A stretch of 64,000 nucleotides of DNA from Cardiocondyla obscurior (taxonomy: Eukaryota > Arthropoda > Insecta > Hymenoptera > Formicidae), in contig NC_091880.1 of NCBI RefSeq assembly GCF_019399895.1, positions 4,588,001 to 4,652,000 on the forward strand, read 5' to 3'. Shown here piece by piece: positions 47,516-59,635 of this stretch. A model generated the notes under the pieces. That model had not been told where the DNA came from, ran no database searches, and saw only the letters and a list, made by a program, of their open reading frames with translations. How positions within the stretch are numbered: position 1 is the stretch's first letter; every line of letters starts with the position of its first letter. The position numbers were made by a program, and so were the translations under genes.

Positions 47516-50500
47516 TCACACAACTTCTTTAAGACTGTCACGCGTTTCACGGTTTCGTGAATGCATCAGATGGTGTAGGTCACCTCCGGGCGCGCTGTCG
47601 CGTCTCAGATCTCTTAGCGTAGTTGGAGTCATCACTTCCCTCTTATTCGCTGCTTCTTTTATACTGGATAAGGTTTTGCTCAGCCACGGCCAACTATTCC
47701 GCGCTGCTTGCAGCTCGGAGGCGGTGGCATGTAACTGATGCGTTAAATCCTGTCGAGTAATTAATGTCGTAATCTGTACTTTTCAATCTTTAGAACATTA
47801 GCCAAATGTCCTTGTCACCTACTTGATTTCGGCACTCTGCCTCGACATGCGCCAGCTTCGTTTGCGCCAACTCTAATTCCAGCTCGCGTACTCTTTCTTG
47901 CACTCTATGGAGCATAGGGTCGATTCGGTTCTCCAAAGGATGCGCGATGTCTGCTAATATGTTTGACGAATCCATTATACACGTTCTGCATTTCTCGCAT
48001 TTTGAAACTTTCGCCTGAAAAATTATCGTTATCAGAATTCTCTCGATAAAGCATTAATGCTGCCGATTACAACCAAGATAACATACCCGTAACTCGCTCA
48101 ACGTTGTCTTAGCAGCATTGTAATCGTCTTCTAAACGTTGACAGATCTGCAACATATAAATATTCTCGCATATCCTCTCTCTCTCTCTCTCTCTCTCTAT
48201 AATAATTAAAGCTATTTGCGATATTATATTATGTAGATACCTGTTTGTACTCAGCTATAATAACATTGCTCCTGCGGCTTTCAGAATCAGCTCGAACTAC
48301 TTCACGCTGCAGCATCTCTTTAATCTGCAGCAGCTCTGCCTCCAATCTTTGTTTCTCTTCCTCATTTCTGGCTACTGTACCACGTAGTTGCTCCACCTCG
48401 TTACTATATTCGTCAGCATTTTCCTGTGCTTCTGTGACACAAAGAGCACAATTATTATTTTTAACAAGCTTACGAGTGTAACGTACAGATCATGTTTATT
48501 ACATGAGAATTTTTAACGCCTTTTCTTTTTTCATACGATTATATATTTATAACTACAAATTCCTAAAATGCATCACGATATTCTGGACATTACAATAATT
48601 TTTATAAATTAAAGAATATTTATCTTACTCTTCATTAGTTCTTTCACTGCGTGGCTCATACTTGCATCACTGATACTCTAAAAGCAGATGGTCCGTACAT
48701 AACTGACAGACACAGATATTTTGCTAACACGCGAGTGACTGGTTTTGCTATATAGACTATATAGACTGTAGGAAGAATGCTACGGGCAAATTTAAAACGC
48801 TGACATAGCTGATATCGGATATCTTTATCTTGTTTGATATATCTTTTTAGAACAGCAATTGATAGCCGAGGTTTCATTATGCGACACATTTTTGGAATTA
48901 TGTACAAAAATGTAAATTCAACATATAAAATATATGTATAAATTTTCCCATCATCGTTCTCTAGACACTTTAGAAAATTAAAACTCTATTTTATAATAAT
49001 TAGTGCATGTATACTATTGTCTCGTTAACTATATTAAATTAGTTAAAGTTTTTAATTAAGTCTAAATTTATACAAATAACATAAGGCACTTTTATTATTA
49101 TATATAAATGTGAATGTTCCTATCTAATACGATAAATCAGCTTATAATCATATTACTGCTTATCAGCTTACGTACACTTCAACGACCTATGGTATATGAC
49201 TGAGATAATAACTTTGTAAAAAAATATTTTTATATATTCTTCAAATATTTTCTATTTCAGATAATCTTTTAAATATCCAAAATATATATTTCTTTATATT
49301 ATTTAGAAAATTTAATTAGCATTTTGACGTTCATACTGAGGTATTACACTACTTCTATATGTACGACGGAAGTTAGTATAGTATAAACAAGTGTTGACAA
49401 TTTTATTTGTTGCGTCATGCATGCCCAAATGTAGCAAGAAAACAACAAAATGTGAAGATAGGAAGTGCATGTTTTATATTCATTAGGAGCAAGGATATTC
49501 ACCGGATAAAATAAGTAATTCACAAAACTAAAGGTACTCTCTGAGATGATTTATTTTTCAGTAAGCAATAATAAATAATGTATAAATAAAAAGCCATACA
49601 CGAGGTCGTGTGTACACAAGCGGTACTGCTGATAAGCGTGAATTCTAACAAACGTAACATTTATTTTTCCAGTAACGTTACACCGTTAAAAGATGGATCA
49701 TACTTTACAAAGTTTAACTTAAAATAAAAGTTTAATAACATGAAAATATCCTCGTCTAAAACTGTATATTAATATATGGTTCACAGCACGCATTGATATA
49801 TAAATAACCAATAGTAAAAAAAGAATACAACATAATAATTCCATGGTTTTTTTTTTATGCATGTGAGTATTATTGTGTTATAGAAATTAGTTATTTTGTC
49901 TTAATTATAAGTTTAATCAACTCGCTCATCAATTCTATTGTCCATTCAATCCTATCAATTTAAAAATATATCTTTGCATTTTTCAAAAAACAGTATTTAA
50001 TGTTTATTTTTTTCTTTTTTATTAAAGTTGCATTTTCTATTATCGCTAAATGGCTATACTTTAAATTAAAAATAAAAATATTAAAACAAGCAAAACCACC
50101 ACCTGACTATACAGTAATCATAGCAATGTCTATTTCATATTTTATTAATCATTTAAATAAAGAGAGCTGTATGTAAAGTTCATTATAAAAAATCGAATAT
50201 ATTAGGGAAAAAAACTGGATCTATTGATTGCATATTTGATTACGTAATATCTGTGAGACTAGAAAAATATTATGCTTTGGCTTAGAAAAGTTAAAGTCCT
50301 ACTTCGTGTACGTTTTGTTAAACTTGCATGTAATTACCGTAACTACACATATGTACGTACACACAATTTGGTTTACACACAGATTAGATATATTTAATAA
50401 ATATAATTAAATGATTTTTTAATCAATTTAATTTCAAATCAATAAACGCGCTAGTGTCTCGCGTCAAGTGTAAGTAAATTTAATTTTAAACTAGAAAAAT

Positions 50501-50520
50501 CATTTTTCTCTAAGTACTAC

Positions 50521-50595
<75 letters not shown>

Positions 50596-53500
50596 CTTTA
50601 TGGCTATATACGTTCTATAAGCATGATCTAGAAACTTGTTATACTTTGTATACATCTTATAAACAATTGCTTCTCGTTATATAAAGATGTTTGACTTTAG
50701 TTTTAAATATGGCATATGTACATACAAATCTAAAATTTGTATATGCCGAAAATTTCTGCACACATAAATTCACAACCAACAAGCAATGATTGCTAGACCA
50801 TACACAAGATATACATGCACGTTCACTGACAGACAGACAGACATGGCATTTGTTGCGGGGACGACGGTAAGCGTACGTGATCCTAGCGTGGTGTACGTCG
50901 AGTCTCACAGTTTTACATGAAGCACATAACACATGTTCCACGGAACACCGTGGAACGCCGAGAATTAAGCACTACAACCCTACTGCTTTTTCCCTCGCCC
51001 TCTCGATCTCCTCCCTCGGCCACCAAGAGAACATGTGCTATGTGCTTCGTGTGAAACAGTGAGACTTGACGCACACCACGTTAATCACGTATGCTAGCCA
51101 CCGTCACCGCAGAAAACGCTATATCTATCTCTCAATGTACTACAGCATAAGTGTAGTGTTTCCTAATGAATTGATGAAACATTGTGTTTAAAGGTAAACG
51201 GTAAAGGTAAAATATGCAGTTTAAACGTAGAATATAAAATTACCTTTCAACGTCATAAATTCTGCTTCATATTTCTTCAATTTTTTCAACGTCACTGAAC
51301 AAGCTAACTTCATAACATAGCGTGCAACTTCTTCATTTCGGCAACGTTTTGGTAAATGTACTCTGAAGTATTTCAATATACTCTCAAAGTCTAGTTGTAA
51401 TAACTCTTTTTTACAAAGCTAAAGAAAAGAAAATTACTTCTTTTTAGCATACATTATTTATAAAATAATAAAAATTATTATAAAATTAATTAGAGTGATT
51501 ATATCAATAAAATCAGTGTACATAACTTACCATCAATAAAGCGAGGGCAACTTGAAATAACGTGTCCAGTCCTTGTAAAAGAAATACGTCCAAGATATGA
51601 AAGACAAGATATAATGGAAATCTAGCAGTAAATAGAGTTAGAAACCATTGTGCGGCGAACATGTGCGTTTCTACACCGCGATCACAGAAATGCTTATAAA
51701 GTTCCGGCAATTGATCCTAGAAAAGAATTGTAAAAAATATAATGAATTATGTATAACATAATTCGTTATTATATAAACGTCATTATCAAACAGATTGAAT
51801 ATAGTTTACTTCTATTAAACGATTTAATTGATAAAATCGCATGTAAAGGTTGTCAAATCTATCCTTGTATAAATCTCGAAGACCATAGTCGTACATTAAT
51901 TTAACCAGAACACAGAACGCTTGTTCTTCGGGCATCTAAAAAAAAAGCCAAAGTTTGTTTTGGTCGATAAATACTTCGCATCATAAAACTATCATAAAAC
52001 TCAATGTACAGAACTCTAATGTCAATTCTAAAAAATTAATCATAAAATTAGTATATAATTACTTACGTGTAATAATAGACTAGCAACTAAAAAACTGAGG
52101 CCCTGACAATATCCAACTTCTTCATCGTGAACAGCATATGCTTTACTTATTCTGTATAAAGAATCTTGCCCTAAACCACCCGTTTCTTTAAAGAAATCAT
52201 GGGCTGGGAATGTTCTATTAATATCCCTTAAAATTACACTTTCACAGCTGCTCTCCTGCGTATTTATAATTAAAATTCATATTACATTTTAGAAAAAAAA
52301 AAAAAATTATTTTTATTTATTAAAATTATACCAAATACTCACTTTTGTAATTAACATTCTATATTTGTCCATCATTTCTTGTGAATTGTCACAATTGCTC
52401 AATCGCTGCCAAACTTCACCGCGTAAAGCTTCAGGAATTCCTTGTTTCGTTAATTTTATAAGAAGTTTTGGACGTTGTTCATTAACTTGCCAGCTATCTA
52501 AAACTTCAGCCCAACTGGCCAATTCATCTGCCGAGCAATCTTTCGAGACTTCACCGGTACCACTTAACATTGGTTCATCACCGTCTATACAGTAATTAAA
52601 GCATCAGCAAAACTGTTGTTGTTAAAATAGTTGTTATTAAATCTAATTACCTGAATCTATTTCTTCTTTAGGCGTAAGTGTATCGATACTCGTCAAAGAG
52701 GGCGATCTAATTAAAGATGCCAGATTCAAAGCCAGATTTAATCTATTTCTATCTAATTCACCTGATGTTTCTATACTTTGTACTTCATAATGTACCTCTG
52801 CACCATCGCCAGAAATTACCTATCACAAATAATAATAAAAAATATTGTATAACGTAAACCTATAAATATTAACAAGATATGATTAAAAAAAAAAAAATTT
52901 ATATCAGAACAGCTTACTTCTTTAGAATTAAGATAAAACTGTTGCACGAGATTCCTTTTATTAAAATACCAAAATCTTTCGTTTTGTGGAAACACTTTGA
53001 CTGCTGTTTCTATTACAAATCTTACTGGTTCTCGAATGTCTCTGATAACGAGATCAACGGCGACAGTCATAAAAATTTTACCCTCTCTAGGAGTTTCTAT
53101 GTTAAGAGTTTCCAAAGCGGGATCTGCAGGATCCCAACGTCCACAAATATTATAGCACTGTTTATCTTGCATTATTGGTCCAGTATTAACTTGCTGCAAA
53201 ATTGTCGTAATATTGCGAACATCTGAGCTGATTATAGACATAAAATTAACTTGCTGGTGTGTATCTCTTTTTACCATCTCAAGTAGTCGCATGTCACTGT
53301 GTTTAACATTTCGGCCGGGACTAACGAGAACTCCGAAACATCTTTCGACTTCGAGCGTAACGCCGCCTTCTTTACTAGACACTTGCTGGATACTCATACA
53401 GACTTGCTTTGCCACATTACTTCGTAATTTGAAACAGTTTCTATCCTTGGGAACTGTACTAAAACTACCTTTTCCATCTTCTTCTTTTATTTCCATAGTG

Positions 53501-54768
53501 ACTTCAAAAATAAATACTCTGGAATTAACTTTTTCACCAGCATTGAAACCATTAAAATCACTGCCTGTTAAAGAGCTCGTCATTGAACGTGGTATTCTGT
53601 GGAATGCTTTTGAGAAACAAGCTGACACTTGTCCAACCTGTGCAAAAAATAATTAAATTGATAAAAATTATTTCATTAAATTATTAACATTATACATATT
53701 GCATTTATTTTACGCATAATTTAATATACATATTATCGAACAAATAATATAATATTAAAATGTACCGCTTCTGGTATATCACAGCGGAAAACGTGACATT
53801 GATAAATGGCAGATTCTAAAGTATCCCCATGTGACCATGTAAAAGCAAAACATGCCGCACATGGACCAGTATTCTCGCCACGCGCGTAAAATAGAATACG
53901 TTGTACTTCATAACGCGCAATGGCTTGTTGTGTTGCAGCATCGTATAAACTAAAGAATTACCATATTACCATATATTTTAGCAAACAATATATACATATA
54001 TGGATTTTTTGTCAATTCAAATTTACTGAAATTACTCACATAACTGAACCTTGCGAACTACTCGGCACCGAAACGGAAACTTTTATTCCTGAATTCGACG
54101 ATTGCTCTGCATTTAATATATTCATATTACGTTGAATTTCGCATTCTGATTTTGGCGCATTTATGGCAGCTGAACCCAAGTAAGTAACACCATTAAAAAT
54201 AGTGCACTCTTGTTGAACATGTGATAACGTATTTAATTCTAGAGCACACAAATACATGTTTAAGCCTTAAGTTCGTTGCATTTATATCATTTATTTTTAT
54301 TTATAAACGAGTTGAATTTACCTTCCTCAAGATAATCTTCAGGCTTCATAACATCTTGCTTTTCCGACGCAACAACGCAAGAACTAACGTCGTAAAATTT
54401 ACTGTGACCAACTTTTTTTGTCTTTTCTTGATTTTGCAAGGTAGTACTCGTCATTTTCGATTCACTGCCTTCCATTTTTGAGTCCTCTGTTAAAATCTGC
54501 AGTTATCAGAACAAACACATTAATATATTGGTATTTATCTTCCATAGATATAGAAGCTTATCTATTAAGATTAGAGAGTGGGGCAATAAGTACAGACCTC
54601 ATGGAGATTATTTTGTAAATCTTCCAGATTACCGTTATTGGCAATTTTAAGCATAGGTGGTTCTAAGAGAGCTTGTTGCTGCTTGCTACTACCTTTTTCA
54701 TTCACAAATTCATATTCATCACTTGTCGCCACTGATTCCATGGACTTTACACTCATACTATCCTCCAT
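47516..54768 (-). CDS. RabGAP1: Rab GTPase-activating protein 1 (RabGAP1/GAPCenA)
   Basis: Stimulates GTP hydrolysis by Rab proteins in membrane traffic. Coding exons (minus): 54768-54598, 54496-54322, 54238-54040, 53949-53766, 53637-53275, 53193-52918, 52819-52651, 52584-52343, 52255-52067, 51935-51810, 51716-51531, 51418-51244, 48677-48629, 48431-48241, 48146-48087, 48014-47823, 47749-47516. Domains: PTB from about residue 130 (VTYLGSAAINAPKSE); a DUF3694-type region about 285-450 (EIKEEDGKGSFSTVPKDRN); TBC from G561 (GIPEALRGEVW) with arginine finger R607 (DINRTFP) and glutamine finger Q644 (GYCQG); then a coiled coil ending in VRELELELAQTKLAHVEAEC and WPWLSKTLSSIK. Start MEDSMSV resembles vertebrate MDDKASV. 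About 1060 residues are accounted for, close to the human 1069. The phase between exons 51244 and 48677 does not fit directly, so one exon is probably missing from this model. Confidence 0.94.
48178..48198. repeat. (CT)n microsatellite in a RabGAP1 intron
   Basis: About ten CT units between coding exons 48431-48241 and 48146-48087. On the transcribed strand this reads (GA)n. Confidence 0.85.
50521..50593. repeat. A-run and (TA)n microsatellite
   Basis: An A-run of about 18 bases passes directly into more than 25 TA units. It is intronic in RabGAP1. Confidence 0.95.
50837..51129. mobile_element. TIR element, family CG-TIR, copy C
   Basis: The left part (GTTGCGGGGACGACGGTAAG, then GTGGTGTACGTCGAGTCTCA) is mirrored on the right by TGAGACTTGACGCACACCAC, GCTAGCCACCGTCACCGCAG and AAAACGCTATATC. 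An inner palindrome (ACATGTTCCACGG ... AGAACATGTGCTATGTGCTT) adds further pairing. The copy is GC-rich and stands out from the AT-rich intron around it. Confidence 0.75.
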
Positions 54769-54946
54769 AACTAGGTCTACAATAACAACATTAATTAATA
54801 TTAAAATTTGTAATTGGTGTTAATTTCAAAAAACATGCAGTAAGTTTTTAAAAAATTGTTTACTCATACTTTATGTTACTAATAAAAAAAAAAGTAGTTT
54901 CTCAAATATAAAAATAAAAATAATTTATACAAAAAACTCTTGCTGT

Positions 54947-54981
<35 letters not shown>

Positions 54982-55055
54982 ATACAGTATTTCTAATGTA
55001 ATTCTACAAAATAGTAAATACGTACAAGACTACAATTTCTTTTTAAGAACACAAA

Positions 55056-55740
55056 TGATTTGTGCGTTCCCCAGTGTAATGAAATGTTATCTTCGACTCA
55101 GTATTCCTGGGAACGTCCCTCAAACGACCCGGCTGAATACCAAGGAAGGAATCATTGGTGTCCTGCGGCCAGATTCAGCCGCGTCACCCTCGTGCTGGAT
55201 CAGCGCGGTCCATTAGAACGAAACGGCCCGTTCGCCCATCGAATTCGAAGGCAGCCAAAGGAACATCTGCGATGTTCGCGTCGACGGCATCACCGTCGCG
55301 CAACGTAACCGTTTGTGGTCTATCTCCTTCTCTCTTTCTCTCCCGTGATTTTTCCGTGTATTATTTCAAGCGATGACGGACCTCGTATCCGCCCTAGTCG
55401 TCGAGCTTATCCCGAGCCGACGACTTCTGGGATCCGCCGAGCTGTCAAAGAATTATCTCGCGGAAGACGACCCGCTCTTTACCACCTTGCTAGCCTTGCC
55501 CGCGATCTCGGAGTGAACCTTCGTGGCTCCCACCGGCGCTGTCAATTCGCCCGCAGCACGTCACCTTCTTTCGCGTACCTCTGGCACGGCCTTGCCGATT
55601 CGCTCCGCGTTTCAGTCGCGACCAGCGTTTACATGACTTCCCTTTAGCAGGGAGCGGCGCGCCTGGCGGAAACGACGGGGTCGGCCATTCGCGAGCACCC
55701 ACGGCCCAGAAACTTCTAATAGAGATCGCCACCAGTGGTA
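55056..55740 (-). promoter_or_regulatory. GC-rich island, probable RabGAP1 promoter/first exon
   Basis: A 680-bp CpG-rich block between AT-rich flanks, 290 bases upstream of the first coding exon. That exon is preceded by a splice acceptor (TTGTTATTGTAG at about 54777-54788), so an upstream untranslated exon must exist, and this island is the obvious place for it. The exact start site and donor cannot be chosen by eye. Open frames here lack homology I recognise. Confidence 0.5.
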
Positions 55741-55769
55741 AATAAAAAATTTAACTTAAAAGTCATAAA

Positions 55770-56160
55770 ATCATTAAAATAAGCGTAAAATGTCATTCAA
55801 TTAATATCGACCAATAGAAACACAGCATTAGTACTGACATTCATGAAACGAGTAGAATAATAAAATATTGTAAAAGTACTTAATAAATAATAATAAACTG
55901 TTGTAAATTAACGTGCAAAACAGAATTATGTATAAAAACTTATAAATAACGCGAAAAACAAATGTAAAATGTCAATCAATTAATTTCAACCAATAGAAAC
56001 ACAGCACTAATACTGACATTCATGAAACGACTGTATTAATAAAATATTGTAAAAATACTTAATAAATAGCATTAAATTGTTGTAAATTAACGTGCGTAAT
56101 ATGTCAAGCGATTAATATCCGCCAATAGAAACACAGCATTAATACTGAGTGGGTCGAGGA
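55770..56160. repeat. 179-bp satellite-like tandem repeat, block 1
   Basis: The motif CCAATAGAAACACAGCA recurs at about 55812, 55991 and 56123, with TTGTAAATTAACGTGC and ATAAAATATTGTAAAA in each unit. The first spacing is 179 bp; the third unit follows a truncated one (132 bp). Confidence 0.9.
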
Positions 56161-56620
56161 TTTTCTCCTGAGTACCAGAAATGGTCGAGGAGACTTCCGA
56201 GGCTTCCCCAGGGCTCCGGACGGTTTCCTTGGTTAGTTTCCGTCGCAAACTTTTCGTCCCCAAAGCGCCAAACTTGTAAATAAAGCAGAAGTATTTTTTA
56301 ATTAAAACTGAAAATCTCATAAGTGACACTTTGAGGTTAAAGTTATATTTTGACTATTTTCTCACTTTTTAATTAACTGAGGCTCTCGGGCAATCTAAAA
56401 TCGGTCCCTCACGATAGAGGAGGGTATTCTAATTAAATTCTAACGCATGACATACCTGAATTCACTCTGCAAAGTGTTAGTGCTATCTGGAGTACTGGGT
56501 AAGTCGAGGATTCTTCTCTTGCACCAGGAATTGTCAGAGAGACTTCTGCAGCTTTCCCGGGTCTCCAGATGATCTCGTTGGTTAGCTGCCGTTACGTACC
56601 TTTTGCCTATAAAGTTTAAA
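56150..56620. repeat. Diverged 110-bp duplicate pair between satellite blocks
   Basis: Segments at about 56153-56260 and 56497-56605 share GGTCGAGGAGACTTC/GTCAGAGAGACTTC, CTTCCCCAGGG/CTTTCCCGGG and TTGGTTAG in the same order. They are diverged copies, separated by AT-rich sequence. No gene is recognised in them. Confidence 0.6.
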
Positions 56621-56779
56621 GCCTGAAAAACAAATAGAAATATTTGTTTTTCAGGTTTCAAACTTTAACCTATAACACATACCTGTCACTATTAAAACTT
56701 TTATAAAAATTAATTCTCGTTAATGCACAGTCTTGGCACTTTGTGGGGACCAAAAAGAAGGTTCAAATTTGTTAGAAAA

Positions 56780-57370
56780 TCCAACGAGACACTCGAAAAA
56801 GCAGTAGATCTCCCACAAACGAATAAAATAAGCATAAAATATCTCACGAAAAATATTCACCAATGGAAACACAGCATTAATACTAACATTAATAAAAAAA
56901 CTTAAATAATAATATAATGTAAAAATACTTATTAAATTGCATTAAACTGTTGTAAATTAACGTGCAAAATAAAATTATAAATTAAAACATTTAAATAACG
57001 CAAAAAGCAAACGTAAAATGTCACTCGATTAATTTCAACCAATAGGAACACAGCATTAGAACTGACATTTATGAAACGACTCGAATAATAAAATATTGTA
57101 AAAATACTTAATAAATAACATTAAATTGTTGTAAATTAACGTGCAAAATACAATTCAGTATAAAAACTTATAAATAACGCAGAAAACAAATGTAAAATGT
57201 CATTCAATTAATTTCAATCAATAGGAACACAGCATTAGTACTGACATTCATAAAACGACTCGATTAATAAAATATTGTAAAAATACTTAATAAATAGCAT
57301 TAAATTGTTGTAAATTAACGTGCAAAAAACAATTCAATATAAGAACTTATAAATAACGCTAAAAACATAA
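56780..57370. repeat. 179-bp satellite-like tandem repeat, block 2
   Basis: The CACAGCA landmarks at 56870, 57049 and 57228 are exactly 179 bp apart. The monomers match those of block 1 with scattered substitutions. The consistent period implies unequal exchange or rolling amplification. Confidence 0.92.
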
Positions 57371-57399
57371 AAAGAGCGAAAAAGTGGCACGGTCGAAGT

Positions 57400-57860
57400 C
57401 TTTTCCGCTAAAATTTTGCGCCGCAAAAGCTCCGAAAACGCTAGGAGTATCAGGAACATAGAAGAAGCGAAGAAGTGGCACGGTCAAAACCTTTGTAAAA
57501 TATCTCGCGACTCAGAAGCGCTAGGTTATTGTGTCTTTGGAGTTCGACGCAAGCTTCCAAGCCCTTCAAAACGCGTGGTTGATCAGATCCCTACGACACG
57601 CCTGTAGACCGAGTTATTAACGATCAAAGTTTTAAGGGAAAATGTTAAATATCTCGCGAGCCTGAAGAGCTAGGCTATTAAGTTTTTGGCTTTCGACGCG
57701 GGCTTCCGAGCCCTTCAAAACGCGTGGTTGATCAGATTCCTACGACGCCTGTGAACCGAGTTATTAACAATAAAAGTTTTTGCGGAAAATGTGAAATATC
57801 TCGCGACCTTGAAAAGCTAGGCTATAGGGTTTTCGGCATTCGACGCAATCTCACATTTTT
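57400..57860. repeat. 148-bp tandem repeat
   Basis: TATCTCGCGA occurs at 57501, 57650 and 57797 (spacings 149 and 147). Each unit carries a GAAAAGCTAGGCTAT-like block, TTCGACGC, CCCTTCAAAACGCGTGGTTG and ACCGAGTTATTAAC. It is different in sequence and more GC-rich than the adjacent 179-bp repeat. Confidence 0.9.
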
Positions 57861-58550
57861 TTTATTTATTCCTTATCACATAATTCGCATTGTTTTATTT
57901 TAATTTTTTTAGAAAACCTGGTTCTACTTTATTAATGATTTATTATAAGTATTAAATGTAATTGTAATTTTTAATTGTATTAATTAATATTCCACAAATA
58001 TGAGAACAGCGGAGAGCACGGTAAAATGACCGGGATTATAATTATATGGATGAATGAATATACATAAGATGACTTCGGTTAAAGAATTTCATTTAATATG
58101 GAGCATGATCCATTCTTCGAGTCTGAAAGTTGGGACTAGGTTAAAATAATTTTTTTACATTATAATTATAAATAGATTTTTATTTCATTATTATTTGTGA
58201 TTTTAATTGCAATTTTAATTGCATTAAGACATAATTTTAAAATTTAAAATTTACAATTTCTTTTGGCGTTTTATCCACCAATTATAGACTTTAAAGACAT
58301 TTTGTAATGCACAATGTTTGTCGTGTTTGCCACATCGCACGGAACCAGTGGCGTCTAAAGTATTTAAAGATTCAACATGTTCCCATATAGCAAAATGCTG
58401 CAAATTTTACGCAAAGTTTGCAGCAAATTCGAGCATGCCTTTGAGGCAAAATTATAACAAGGTGTGTCCGGAAAAACTTATACTTTGCTGGCAATACTTT
58501 TCGAAAAAGCATAATACATATTTTATGTAAATAATATAGCACATTTTGCT
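57861..58550. other. AT-rich spacer, no gene seen
   Basis: No coding region or structured repeat is supported. Short open frames at 58318-58569 are on both strands and have no recognisable domain. Confidence 0.5.
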
Positions 58551-58552
58551 GT

Positions 58553-58740
58553 GTACAGTACAACAGCAAATTTATACCAAGAACAGGGCAATCCTTGCCA
58601 CACGCAGTAAGATAACAAATTTATATCAAAAACCGAGCAAACCTTGCCACACACTGCAAGACAGTAAATTTGTGGCAAAACCGAGCAAACCTTGCCACAC
58701 ACTACAAGACAGCAAATTTGTGACGAAAATAGACAAAGTT
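58553..58740. repeat. 49-bp tandem repeat
   Basis: CCTTGCCACAC recurs at about 58593, 58642 and 58690 with CAAATTT and CCGAGCAAAC between. The spacing is 48-49 bp over three or more units. It creates a repetitive Cys/Val-rich minus-strand frame that I do not consider a gene. Confidence 0.85.
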
Positions 58741-58945
58741 TATCGTAATAATGCTGATTGTATAAATAAATAATTTCAATTATATTAAACAAGTTTTAAT
58801 AAAATCGAATAAATTTTACATTAACAATTGTTAATTCAATAAATAAACTCTCCGAACGCACCGGAATGTGTTGGGCTCAGTGATCAATTTATTATAATAT
58901 TCGTTTTTCATGCAATGCCTGTAACAAAGTTGAAAAATAAATTTG

Positions 58946-59571
58946 TTATTTAAATGCGGAACTAAATGTTAAATAAAATGTATATAAAGATATATGTACA
59001 TTCTTACAAAACTGACCTAATTTGCTTCTGTTCCTTCTGAATGTACTGTCATCCTCGTTCTTCTCATGTTCACTGTGTTCGCTGTGTTCGTAGTGTTCGT
59101 CGTTCCACATATTGTGTGCTTTTTTTTCTTTATTGCTTCTTTGTGTGCGATGCGAGTTGTTATGAATTTTGTTCAGATATCTTTGTTTGGCTGCTCGCAC
59201 AGCATCCCTTATGAACGTTTGGAATGTAGCTCGCATAGGTTTTTCAAAATTTTTATTTTTACATACCGCATCTGTAAAAAATAAAATTAAAATATAATTG
59301 ATAATTGAAATGAATCATTCAGAGTATAAGTATAAAATAATATCATACCGTAAAAAGCTTTAACCAAGCAGATATTAAATAATGGCCGTTAATTTTCACG
59401 ATCAAACCACGTGCATTAACTCACCAAGCGATCTTAAAAAATTTCCTTTACGCATAAATTTATGCTCTCTTTGGCATTAAAACCACTAATAAAAATCAAG
59501 TAGTTCACCTATAATTTAATATATAAATATTTCTTATATAAATATTTATAAAATATGTATACATAAAAATA

Positions 59572-59635
<64 letters not shown>

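Larger units (their letters stand above)
48678..51243 (-). other. Longest RabGAP1 intron
   Basis: About 2.57 kb between two RabGAP1 coding exons, mostly AT-rich. It holds the (TA)n tract at 50539-50593 and transposon copy C at 50837-51129. By exon phase it should also contain a coding exon whose length leaves remainder 2 on division by three; I could not identify it with confidence. Confidence 0.5.

Noticed and set aside
49142..49200. Micro-exon linking the RabGAP1 halves
   Set aside because: Possible splice signals exist, but every phase tried either gives a stop or fails to join the next exon.
57400..58740. CRISPR-like repeat array
   Set aside because: Repeats are long, contiguous and without unique spacers, and the context is eukaryotic; these are tandem repeats.
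58523..58792. Cys-rich minus-strand protein
   Set aside because: The frame is an artefact of the 49-bp tandem repeat.
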